DNA from: Methanobacterium sp.
Lineage (GTDB): Archaea; Methanobacteriota; Methanobacteria; Methanobacteriales; Methanobacteriaceae
Reading direction: 5' to 3'
DNA: 64,000 nucleotides
Assembly (NCBI GenBank): GCA_018263005.1
Contig: JADFDH010000001.1
Coordinates: 620,001-684,000 of the forward strand
Shown: one piece after another, positions 56,381 to 64,000 of the stretch
Numbering within the stretch: the stretch's first letter is position 1
How the letters are laid out: every line of letters starts with the position of its first letter
Made by a program: the position numbers and the translations under genes
Notes under the pieces: model-generated
Seen by the model: the letters and a program-made list of their open reading frames with translations, nothing else
Told to the model about the DNA's origin: nothing
Database searches by the model: none

Positions 56381-57094
56381 TTGAGCATTCTAAACAACTC
56401 AAAACCAGATATTGAACGGTTAGAATCTGAAAAAAAAATTAAAGATCTGATAAAAGCCCTTTTAGAAGGAGATCAGGATACATCCTGGAAAGCTGCCCAT
56501 GCATTAGGCAGGATAAAGGATAAAAATAGTGTAATACCACTTATTAAACTTTTAGAAACTGAAAATAGTGATATAAGATTAAATGCAGCCCTTTCATTAG
56601 GAAGAATTGGAGATCCGGAGGCAGTAGATCCTCTGATAAACCTATTGAAGGATGAGAAGTGGTATGTCCGCTGGCATGCTGCTGAAGCACTGGGCAACAT
56701 AGCTGATGCGAGGGCTGTGGAACCTCTATTAGAATTATTATCCGATACTAAGGTTAGAAATGAAGCTATAGTGGGTTTGGGAAAGATCGGTGATAAAAGA
56801 GCCATAAAACCTCTAATAGAGGCCTTAAAAGATCCGGATTCTACTTTCAGATCAGCAGCTGAAGAATCACTGGGATTGATCGGTGACTATGAAGCTGTTC
56901 CTCCATTAATAGAAGCCCTTAAGGATGAAGATATCAGCGTCCGCAGACACGCAGCCGGAGCTCTGGCAAAAATTGGGGATGAAAAAGCCTTAGAACCATT
57001 GAAGGAAGCATCTAAAGATAGGAGATGGTACATCAGACTGCAGATGGAAGAGGCTATTAATGAGATCCTGGCCAAAAATGAAGGAAAAAAATAA
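56381..57094 (+). CDS. HEAT-repeat (PBS-lyase-like) protein
   Basis: 237 residues from TTG 56381. About six HEAT units of 30-31 residues, each with the AA(x)ALG(R/N)I(G/K)D pattern: AAHALGRIKD, AALSLGRIGD, AAEALGNIAD, VGLGKIGD, AEESLGLIGD and AAGALAKIGD. A solenoid for protein binding; no catalytic residues are expected. Convergent with the MetX-like gene. The partner is unknown. Confidence 0.9.
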   Translation: MSILNNSKPDIERLESEKKIKDLIKALLEGDQDTSWKAAHALGRIKDKNSVIPLIKLLETENSDIRLNAALSLGRIGDPEAVDPLINLLKDEKWYVRWHAAEALGNIADARAVEPLLELLSDTKVRNEAIVGLGKIGDKRAIKPLIEALKDPDSTFRSAAEESLGLIGDYEAVPPLIEALKDEDISVRRHAAGALAKIGDEKALEPLKEASKDRRWYIRLQMEEAINEILAKNEGKK

Positions 57095-57126
57095 TATAAA
57101 AATATTTTGTTTTTATTAATCTCTAT

Positions 57127-58101
57127 CTATTTGTTAGATATAAAATCTAAAATCACGTCCTTCATCTTCTCTACCTGGTTTATACCCAGATGACCTAATT
57201 CTGATTTATAGATGAACAACTCTGAGTTTTCAATAGATTTTGATAGTGGAATTGCCTCAATTTCTGGTGGGAAATATTCATCACCTTCTATTCCTATTAT
57301 CAAAGATTTAGCTCTGGTTTTATATAATTCGGATCTAATATCGAAGGAGATAGCGGCGCGGTTTCTCCATACTATGTCCCTGGCGTCAAGTTTCAAGCCT
57401 TCAGCACCCTGTTCATCAAGTGCCTGGAGCAATATTTCCGGACTGGGAAACGCCTTATGATAATAGGGAATGGTGAAGGCAAATAGAAACATGAACTGGT
57501 TTAAATTTTTAACCGCTACCAGAGGATTTTCCTGGTAATCACCATCCATATATGAAGGATCGGTTTCAATGAGGTTATTCATCAACTGGAATATGGCAAG
57601 ATTACGGCCTATTACTGCCGGACCGGTGACGATATGAATTAAAAAATCCATAAAAGTAGAATAGGACACACCCCACTGTATGGACTGAAAACCACCCATG
57701 GATGTGCCAATTACACCTAGAAGGTGGTTTATTTCCAGATGCTCCTTTATAAGACGCTTTTGAGCGTTCACCATATCTGCAACCGTGTACTGGGGGAAAT
57801 CCTTACCAAGACCCGAAGCCGAGGGTGATGAGGATCCTGGCGAACCCAGAGCTGTGGTTGAAATTATATAATATTTTTCCCTATCAAAAACCTCTCCTGG
57901 CTCTGTTAAATTAATAAAACGCATAAATGAATTATAATCACCAGCCCAACCATGTAAAAATAGAATGGCATTATTAATTTTACCTTGGCCATCTCTTTGG
58001 ACCTCTCCTAAAGTGGTGTATTCCATCTTAACCTCTTTTAATACTTCACCGGACTCAAATTTGAAATCTTTAAGAGTATAGTAGTGTGGTTTTAGTTCCA
58101 T
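57127..58101 (-). CDS. MetX-like alpha/beta hydrolase (homoserine O-acyltransferase family)
   Basis: 324 residues. ILFLHGWAGDYNSF precedes the oxyanion region, the nucleophile elbow is GVIGTSMGGFQSIQWGV, and the remaining triad is Asp in GIEGDEYFPPEI and His in SELGHLGINQ. LGSPGSSSPSASG matches the segment that MetX proteins use for acyl-CoA or homoserine binding, in altered form. I prefer ATG 58101, because the upstream AGAGATGATC pairs with the 16S 3' end and includes the other candidate ATG 58113. It is shorter than canonical MetX, so acyltransferase versus hydrolase is open. Confidence 0.8.
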   Translation of the reverse strand: MELKPHYYTLKDFKFESGEVLKEVKMEYTTLGEVQRDGQGKINNAILFLHGWAGDYNSFMRFINLTEPGEVFDREKYYIISTTALGSPGSSSPSASGLGKDFPQYTVADMVNAQKRLIKEHLEINHLLGVIGTSMGGFQSIQWGVSYSTFMDFLIHIVTGPAVIGRNLAIFQLMNNLIETDPSYMDGDYQENPLVAVKNLNQFMFLFAFTIPYYHKAFPSPEILLQALDEQGAEGLKLDARDIVWRNRAAISFDIRSELYKTRAKSLIIGIEGDEYFPPEIEAIPLSKSIENSELFIYKSELGHLGINQVEKMKDVILDFISNK

Positions 58102-58189
58102 TTTTTTGATCATCTCTTCATTTGGTTGATTAATTTGGTATATGCATATTAATTTTCATATAATTATTTGTTATATTCATAAAACAAAA

Positions 58190-58687
58190 TTAATTTTTTC
58201 CCCTATTATTCTTCTTTACTCCTTTCCTCTTTTTTAAATACCGGTAGTATATGCCTATTCGTTCGGCGATCATGGTGGTGACACTTATCATCAGGAATAG
58301 GGATAAGAATAGATCTGCATCTACCCCCCACTGACTTAGGGTGTCCTGTCCATAGAGCTTAGCCAGTATCAGTAGAAACCAGAGGCCCATGGCTATGAAT
58401 GATCCCCGCATGAGTAGGGATCCGTCCTTGGCTATTTTTAGTTTGGTCAGCTTGGCAATGGTCATTCCTAGTATCAATCCAAATATTCCTCCTCCGACCA
58501 GGACTATCGTGTTGAATAATGGTCCCTGCATTTCCATGGTTACGAATAGATAGGTTACCAGAAGCATCAATCCCGGGATTATCATGGAACGCCAGAAATG
58601 GAATTTACGCTGGCGGAGCTGAAATAATAAGAATATAAACACGATTATAAGTATAACCTGGTTGAGGGTTAGATCACTAAGTTGCAT
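58190..58687 (-). CDS. Membrane protein, CcdC/DUF1453-like
   Basis: 165 residues from ATG 58687, with AAAGGT upstream; TTG 58705 would add six residues and destroy that ribosome site. Five hydrophobic helices are separated by charged loops (LRQRKFHFWRSMIIPG, IAKLTKLKIAKDGSLLMRGSF), and the C-terminus is highly basic. The pattern resembles CcdC-type small membrane proteins. The function is unknown. Confidence 0.65.
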   Translation of the reverse strand: MQLSDLTLNQVILIIVFIFLLFQLRQRKFHFWRSMIIPGLMLLVTYLFVTMEMQGPLFNTIVLVGGGIFGLILGMTIAKLTKLKIAKDGSLLMRGSFIAMGLWFLLILAKLYGQDTLSQWGVDADLFLSLFLMISVTTMIAERIGIYYRYLKKRKGVKKNNRGKN

Positions 58688-59037
58688 AATTGGAGAACCT
58701 TTCAAATTTTATGTGAATAAATAATTTTTATGTTAAATGAAAATATATTCTTAGGAAATTTATATAAATAAGAATTTATACAGGCTAATAATTCCATTTA
58801 AATTATCATAGTCCATTTTATAATTTTTCAGTAATATATTCTAATTCTTTAAATCTTGCCATATTTATAATCATATGCCAAAAAAACTAGAAATCATTAG
58901 TAATTCAACAGTTTAAATGATTCTAAATGTTTCCGATGATTCTAAATAATATTATATTTCTAGTAAGACGTTAAAATAGGATAAATAATAATATTCAAAT
59001 TCAATCTATAAAAAAAGGAAAAAAATAGGGAAATTCT
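58688..59037. other. Intergenic region, no gene seen
   Basis: AT-rich spacer between two minus-strand genes. A short direct repeat ATGATTCTAAAT occurs at about 58917 and 58938. No ribosome-site-supported frame on either strand. Confidence 0.5.
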
Positions 59038-61131
59038 TCATTGGAGTTTGCCGTAGATTGCGCCGCCGATTATGCTCAGTAATCCCAGGGCAGCCACTGC
59101 TAATGGTGTTCCAGTGGACTGCATTGGAACAGTTGCACCGGCACATGGTGGGTGTGGGCAGGGATGTGGGCAAGGTACTGATCGGAAGGAATAAATGTCA
59201 GTGTCAAATGTTTCATATCCTTGTGTTGGTTCATACCATGCTTTTAAGACTGATGTTAGACTAATTGGTCCTATATCGGTCAATAATGTATTTAAATTTA
59301 GCATTGCTGCTTCACCAGACCACATATCATGATCGGGCACTACCCAACCAATCCACCATTTCCAAGCATGATCAACATCAGACCAGAATAAGAAAGGATC
59401 TAGTGGATCGTTGATAAAGGTTTCATATGAACCATCTTCATAGTAATAGGTCATTATAGCTGCTGATGGATCAATAGCTAAACCATTTTCTGGATCAACG
59501 TATATTAAGACGTACGGGTCTTCAAAATCTAATTCTCCATCGTTTTCTACATCTAATACAACTGTTAACTTCTGTCCGGGGCAGGCTATGGTTACAGGAT
59601 AACCATTTTCATCCAGAACAAATGTTTCCATCTCATCGGAGACTAATCCGATGCCTTGATTTCGAATGCTATTAGTTATTTTTCCATTAGTTTCCCCGGT
59701 AGCTGGAATGGGTTCGTTCACGGACTGAACTGTTGAAACAGGATTTAAAACGCTGTTTTGGGCGTTTAATACAGCTTGATAGGCATTTAATCTACCGCCG
59801 GTTGAAACTTTCCCGTTTAAAGAGCTCAGTGGATCTACACTGTTCAGTAATATGTTTTTTATTTGCACATTGGTTAGATTAGGATTAACCGCTTTGATCA
59901 ATGCACAAACTCCAGAGACATATGGAGTCGCCATTGAAGTTCCGCTCATATATCTGTATGGTAGATTGCCTTTATGGATCAATGCCAGGGGGAAGGTGCT
60001 GTATATGTCTTCACCAGGAGCTCCCAGGTGAACAGTTTTTACTCCATAATTGGAGAATGATGATAGTAAATCCTGGTTGTTGGTTGATGCCACAGAAACA
60101 ATGTTAGGAAGATTAAAGTTACAGGGATAACTGGGGTTTACATCATTATTTATTGGATTTCCTTCATTATCCCCATTACCGGCTGCGCAGATTATTATGG
60201 CTGAACTATTTTCATAAGCTGTTTTTGCAATGTTTGAATACTCATATCGTCCATATGAACAGTTTATTACACTGGCACCCATTTGAGAAGCATAATAAAC
60301 GGCCTGAGCTTCCAAATACAGGGGCCAAGGATCATTGAGTTTAATGGGCATGATTTGAATATTCCAGTTCACACCTGTTATACCTAAACTGTTGTTTCCT
60401 ACAGCTCCGATAATTCCAGCGCAGTGAGTTCCATGGCCTTCTGGATCTGAAACATCGTTGTTATTTCCGGAGAAGTCCCAACCGTTTACATCATCTATGA
60501 ATCCATTGTTATCATCGTCTATACCGTTTTTTGGTATTTCATTTTTGTTAGTCCAGATGTTGTTCATCAGATCGGGGTGGTTGATGTCCACTCCTGTGTC
60601 GATCACAGCCACTATGATGGTTTCGGATCCTGTGGTGATGTCCCATGCTTTTTGTGCGCTAATATCAGCACCTATTTTACCTATATTTCCACTTTGATCC
60701 TTCTGTCCGATGTTATTCAATCCCCAAAGGTTTCCATAATATGTATCATTTGGAATGTTTTGGATATTTTGCAGGTAGTTTTTTTCTGCAAATAGTATTT
60801 CTGGTTGTTGCCTGAAGATTTCAATAGCATAATCCAGATCTGTGCAGTTTATTATTTCCACAAGTTCTAAACCAGGAGCTATTTTGGATTCATCTATAAT
60901 TTGGATGTTTAAATCTGTCTGGTCTGATATTCTCTGGTATACTTCACTCTGCACTTGTTCATCACTGGAAGAATTAGTATTAAATTGTACAACGATCTGA
61001 TCTGGCACATATTCAGATTCTTCATTAGTATTGGATGAGTTATTATCTGAAGAGGTTGCTGATGCTGCATTTATTCCTAGAAAAATAGCCAAAATACAAA
61101 AAAATATTAAAATAAATGTTTTTTTCTTCAA
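59038..61131 (-). CDS. Secreted, membrane-anchored subtilisin-like serine protease (S8)
   Basis: 697 residues from TTG 61131 behind AAGGAGG. Signal peptide 1-25; an I9-like propeptide about 42-120; a catalytic domain with Asp178 (VAVIDTGVDINHPDL), His233 (GHGTHCAGI), oxyanion Asn319 (CAAGNGD) and Ser399 (SGTSMATPYVSG), complete. A beta-rich domain of about 200 residues follows, and the C-terminus has a Pro/Cys-rich segment and one hydrophobic helix (PLAVAALGLLSIIGGAIYG) that should anchor it to the membrane. Calcium-type DDDNNGFIDD loops are visible near 205. It acts outside the cell; targets are unknown. Confidence 0.93.
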   Translation of the reverse strand: MKKKTFILIFFCILAIFLGINAASATSSDNNSSNTNEESEYVPDQIVVQFNTNSSSDEQVQSEVYQRISDQTDLNIQIIDESKIAPGLELVEIINCTDLDYAIEIFRQQPEILFAEKNYLQNIQNIPNDTYYGNLWGLNNIGQKDQSGNIGKIGADISAQKAWDITTGSETIIVAVIDTGVDINHPDLMNNIWTNKNEIPKNGIDDDNNGFIDDVNGWDFSGNNNDVSDPEGHGTHCAGIIGAVGNNSLGITGVNWNIQIMPIKLNDPWPLYLEAQAVYYASQMGASVINCSYGRYEYSNIAKTAYENSSAIIICAAGNGDNEGNPINNDVNPSYPCNFNLPNIVSVASTNNQDLLSSFSNYGVKTVHLGAPGEDIYSTFPLALIHKGNLPYRYMSGTSMATPYVSGVCALIKAVNPNLTNVQIKNILLNSVDPLSSLNGKVSTGGRLNAYQAVLNAQNSVLNPVSTVQSVNEPIPATGETNGKITNSIRNQGIGLVSDEMETFVLDENGYPVTIACPGQKLTVVLDVENDGELDFEDPYVLIYVDPENGLAIDPSAAIMTYYYEDGSYETFINDPLDPFLFWSDVDHAWKWWIGWVVPDHDMWSGEAAMLNLNTLLTDIGPISLTSVLKAWYEPTQGYETFDTDIYSFRSVPCPHPCPHPPCAGATVPMQSTGTPLAVAALGLLSIIGGAIYGKLQ

Positions 61132-61906
61132 ATATTATAACCTCCTTGATTTTTTACAAATTATTACCTATTACTTAATCTGTTTATATAATCACAAACA
61201 TTAATTATTACAAATCAATATTGTGAATATAATCACAAAAATAATATTGGTTAATATTAAACCCACTGATATGGTGGTGGAATTGCATTTATATCAAATT
61301 ATTCAAATAATTTAAAGAATAAAATTATATAAAAATTAGGAGAACAAAATTGGATATTTAAGACAATATTGGGCAGTAATTAGTTCAAATTAAGGGATTA
61401 AAAATTCATATATAAACTCAGCAAATATTCTGAAATTTTTACAACATCACTAATTAGAATTAGCCAACAATTAAAAATTAAACTTTAAAAATCAGATTCC
61501 AAAATTACCTCAATAAAACCTTCAAAACAGGTAATACTACCTTCTTGACCAGTATTAACCATTTTAACCAGCTGAACTTTGAATATATCCAGGCTTTCCC
61601 AACAATCTTCATAATATAAATAAACAGTTTTATTATTAGATTGAACATTTTATACATTCTCCATTCTTTATTGTTAAAATTTTAAAAGTTATAATAAACT
61701 AAATATTCAAACCACTGTTTTCTTTTTAGATGATCCTATATCTTAATTAACTTTACACAGGGTTTTTTTATTTAATCTAACAGATTATTCCTTATATAAC
61801 CTTTCAAGCTAATATTTTATCTGCAGTATTTAATATTACTTTCTATCGAGAAGACAGAAAAACATTTTAATAGAAATCTTTTATTACAATATAAGGGGAT
61901 AAATCG
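61132..61906. other. Long divergent intergenic region with one possible small gene
   Basis: 775 bases between the leftward protease and the rightward MFS gene. Most is AT-rich with many stops in all frames. The only supported content is the small minus-strand frame at 61505-61648. No repeat array or tRNA was seen. Confidence 0.5.
61505..61648 (-). CDS. Possible 47-residue cationic, hydrophobic peptide
   Basis: The minus-strand frame from ATG 61648 encodes a peptide with ten Lys/Arg and no acidic residue, alternating with Ile/Leu/Val/Trp (segments KLFIYIMKIVGKAWIYSK, KWLILVKKVVLPVLKVLLR). A TGGAGA ribosome-like site lies about ten bases upstream; ATG 61657 is an alternative start. The composition is that of a membrane-active peptide such as a toxin or small membrane subunit, and random AT-rich sequence would rarely give such regular charge. 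No family recognised. Confidence 0.35.
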   Translation of the reverse strand: MFNLIIKLFIYIMKIVGKAWIYSKFSWLKWLILVKKVVLPVLKVLLR

Positions 61907-63274
61907 ATGGCAAAAACAGGCAGAAACCATGTACTATTAGTCCTATTCATAGGAGTGCTAATGGGTGCCTTAGATATTGCCATTGTGGGGCCTGCCCTGC
62001 CTGCCATCCAGGATTACTTTGGGGTTGATACACGCAGCCTTAGCTGGACATACACCATTTATGTCCTTTTTTTTATGTTAGCCACCCCATTCATGGCCAA
62101 ACTCTCTGATAGGAAGGGTAGAAGATTAATCTATCTATTAGATGTTGTTCTATTTGGTATTGGCTCATTAATAACTGTATTTTCTCCTTCACTGGAAATA
62201 TTACTTGTGGGAAGGGCTATTCAGGGCTTCGGTGCAGGAGGATTGTTTCCTATAGCCAGTGCATTTATAGGGGATGCTTTCCCACCAGAAAAGAGAGGAA
62301 GAGCACTGGGCATAATAGGGGCGGTTTTCGGTGTATCTTATCTCATAGGTCCTATTCTGGGTGGTTTATTAATAGGATACGGTTGGCAGTGGCTATTTAT
62401 AATTAATATTCCCCTTTCCATATTAGTGATGATATTGGGTATTTATTATCTTCCTAAAACTGGTAAAACCGGAGTTAATTACTTTGATTGGAAGGGTATG
62501 TTACTGTTAGGAGTATCTTTAGCATCTTTAACGTATGGTATTAATCAGATCAATACAGAGAATATTATGTCCAGTTTACATTCCCTTTATGTATGGCCTG
62601 CTTTAATCCTTTCCATGGTTATGATCTTCATATTCTGGAAAGTTGAGGGAAATGCTACAGATCCCATAATAAAAACCGATCTATTTAGAAATCGTGAGAT
62701 AACTTTAACCAGCTTAATATCTGTTTTATCAGGTTTAAATGAGACTGGCCTGGTATTTGTACCTGCGTTTGCCGTGGTTGCACTGGGTTTTAATAACTCA
62801 CAAGCCAGTTTGATGTTATTACCTCTGGTTATAACCATTGCCATAGGGGCTCCTGTAATAGGCCGGATACTGGATAAAGTGGGATCTAAATATTTAATGA
62901 TTACTGGTGGTGTTTCACTGGCCCTAGGACTTTTTATACTTGGATTATTTGGCTATCAATTCTTATTCTTCATAATATCTGGTGTATTAATAGGAATGGG
63001 TATCGCTACCCTTTTGGGAGCGCCTGTTAGATACATCATGATCAATGAATTCCCAGAATCTGACAGGGCATCTGGTCAGGGTTTGATAAATATAAATACC
63101 AGCATAGGCCAATTGGTCGGTGGGGCTCTTCTTGGTACTATTATAACATCAATGGGTGGTAATAGTAATGCTTATGGGTTTGCTTATGTTATGCTGGGAT
63201 TTTCAGCGATTATCCTTACATTGATGGCATTGGGACTTAAAGGACGGATTTATGAACTTAAGATTATGAAATAA
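61907..63274 (+). CDS. MFS exporter, DHA2 (14-TM) type, second in window
   Basis: 455 residues with about 14 hydrophobic segments. AKLSDRKGRRLIYL is motif A, and IGAVFGVSYLIGPILGGLLIG is the antiporter motif C. VGRAIQGFGAGGLFPIASAFIGDAFPPEKRG is typical of multidrug exporters of the EmrB/QacA group. AAGGGG lies upstream of the ATG. It is related to the exporter at 7.4 kb but clearly different in sequence. The substrate is unknown. Confidence 0.88.
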   Translation: MAKTGRNHVLLVLFIGVLMGALDIAIVGPALPAIQDYFGVDTRSLSWTYTIYVLFFMLATPFMAKLSDRKGRRLIYLLDVVLFGIGSLITVFSPSLEILLVGRAIQGFGAGGLFPIASAFIGDAFPPEKRGRALGIIGAVFGVSYLIGPILGGLLIGYGWQWLFIINIPLSILVMILGIYYLPKTGKTGVNYFDWKGMLLLGVSLASLTYGINQINTENIMSSLHSLYVWPALILSMVMIFIFWKVEGNATDPIIKTDLFRNREITLTSLISVLSGLNETGLVFVPAFAVVALGFNNSQASLMLLPLVITIAIGAPVIGRILDKVGSKYLMITGGVSLALGLFILGLFGYQFLFFIISGVLIGMGIATLLGAPVRYIMINEFPESDRASGQGLININTSIGQLVGGALLGTIITSMGGNSNAYGFAYVMLGFSAIILTLMALGLKGRIYELKIMK

Positions 63275-63399
63275 AGAGTGATTATGAGTTAAATTTTTTA
63301 TTTAATTAAATTTTTTCCTTTGGTTTTACTGAATCAAGAATATATTTAAATAGGATTAAAAAGAGATCATTAACTCTAAATTCCGATTCAAAAATAAAT

Positions 63400-63414
63400 G
63401 GAGGCGCTATAACG
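63400..63414 (+). promoter_or_regulatory. Shine-Dalgarno and proposed ACG start of the BPL-N gene
   Basis: GGAGG at 63400-63404 is followed by seven bases and ACG at 63412. The ATG at 63398 overlaps the ribosome site and would encode only four residues before a stop. Confidence 0.55.
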
Positions 63415-64000
63415 AAACGGAAAATTTTTTTAGGGTTTTTGTTTTTTTTGGGTTTAACCCTAGTTTTTAATACCAGCGCAATATTTGCCGAATCAGGTAC
63501 GGGGAATATCTCCAGCTCTGCACATACAATTAACAGTATAAATGCCTCTAATAATACCAGTAACCATTCAGATACGTTACATGCAGAAGGTACCACCAGT
63601 AATACGGCAGAAAATATTGTCACTCCCACGAATTATGCAGCTGGATCTGCTGAAACTATAAAAGTGCTTATTTACAGTGGTAGTTACGCAAGTACCAATT
63701 GTGTTAACGGAATAATCCGGGCACTGGACTATGCAAACACCAACAACGTGATAGCAAATGTAATTTTCTCCTATGCTACTTCCACAGTAATCAATTCAGG
63801 AACACTGTCAGGTTACGATGTTCTGGCCATGCCAGGGGGTAGTGGAGGTTACTACTACCTTAATAGTGGAGGCATCAGTGGTTCAGCAATAAGGAGTTTC
63901 GTGGCTAATGGTGGAGGTTACCTGGGAATCTGCGCAGGAGCATACTCTGCAGCTGCACATACTGACGGATATTATGATGGATGGGGAATAGCTGACAATA
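63412..64000 (+). CDS. Secreted BPL-N / class I glutamine-amidotransferase-like protein, cut by window edge
   Basis: 196 codons are visible, open to the right edge. The proposed ACG start yields (M)KRKIFLGFLFFLGLTLVF, a standard signal peptide ending near SAIFAES; any downstream TTG would remove its basic head. A Ser/Thr/Asn-rich linker of about 55 residues follows, then IKVLIYSGSYAS, NGIIRALDYA, YDVLAMPGGSGGYYYL and GGGYLGICAGAYSAA. The last is a nucleophile elbow with Cys, as in the GATase1-like domain of biotin-protein-ligase N-terminal (BPL-N) proteins. Extracellular members are of unknown activity. Confidence 0.75.

Overview
The window is an AT-rich stretch of archaeal chromosome, most probably from a hydrogenotrophic methanogen of the Methanobacteriales (Methanobacterium-like). 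The evidence is a coenzyme B chain-elongation synthase (AksA) next to a homoaconitase-type subunit, a protein with pseudomurein-binding repeats, cyclic 2,3-diphosphoglycerate synthetase, TATA-binding protein, a type II chaperonin, archaeal DNA primase, and the HerA/NurA/Mre11/Rad50 set. No rRNA, tRNA, insertion sequence, prophage or CRISPR array was recognised.

Layout. 1-2.9 kb (minus): homoaconitase large subunit (cut by the left edge), aksA, a CYTH protein and a small coiled-coil protein. 3-8.8 kb (plus): a GT-C membrane glycosyltransferase, tbp, a phosphoserine-phosphatase-like/coiled-coil fusion and an MFS exporter. 8.9-16 kb (plus): a DNA end-processing operon nurA-herA-mre11-rad50 plus a small winged-helix-like gene. 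16.2-18 kb: a secreted M14-like zinc hydrolase with pseudomurein-binding repeats. 18.4-19.3 kb: a UDP-sugar epimerase. 19.4-21.8 kb (minus): five small, poorly known genes, including a stand-alone THUMP protein and a zinc ribbon. 22.1-26.7 kb (plus): two pilin-like proteins with class III signal peptides and a receiver/six-PAS/histidine kinase with a large internal duplication. 26.7-31.8 kb (minus): an MraY-like phospho-sugar transferase behind an HTH regulator, then metG-DUF530. 32-34.4 kb (plus): priL-priS. 34.5-40.5 kb (minus): a secreted TIM-barrel-like protein, cca, thpR, a P-loop HPr-kinase-like protein, and the archaeal early shikimate genes aroB' and aroA'. 40.9-47 kb: a coiled-coil membrane protein, aspS, hisD, UPF0058, cDPG synthetase and a peptide-deformylase-like protein. 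47.2-52.3 kb: thermosome, acetyl-CoA synthetase plus acetate transporter, and a small membrane protein. 52.3-58.7 kb: tautomerase, TrkH, GMC oxidoreductase, HEAT-repeat protein, MetX-like hydrolase and membrane proteins. 59-64 kb: a subtilase, an MFS exporter and a secreted BPL-N/GATase-like protein cut by the right edge.

Most striking observation. Four genes (nurA; the TIM-barrel-like protein at 35.2 kb; a small membrane protein at 52.0 kb; the BPL-N protein at 63.4 kb) have no ATG/GTG/TTG where translation should begin. Each has a strong GGAGG Shine-Dalgarno followed, exactly seven bases later, by ATA, ATT, ATT or ACG, and then by a sensible N-terminus. Metabolically the window covers coenzyme B and aromatic amino acid precursors, acetate assimilation, cDPG synthesis and the pseudomurein cell surface, mixed with replication, repair and translation genes.
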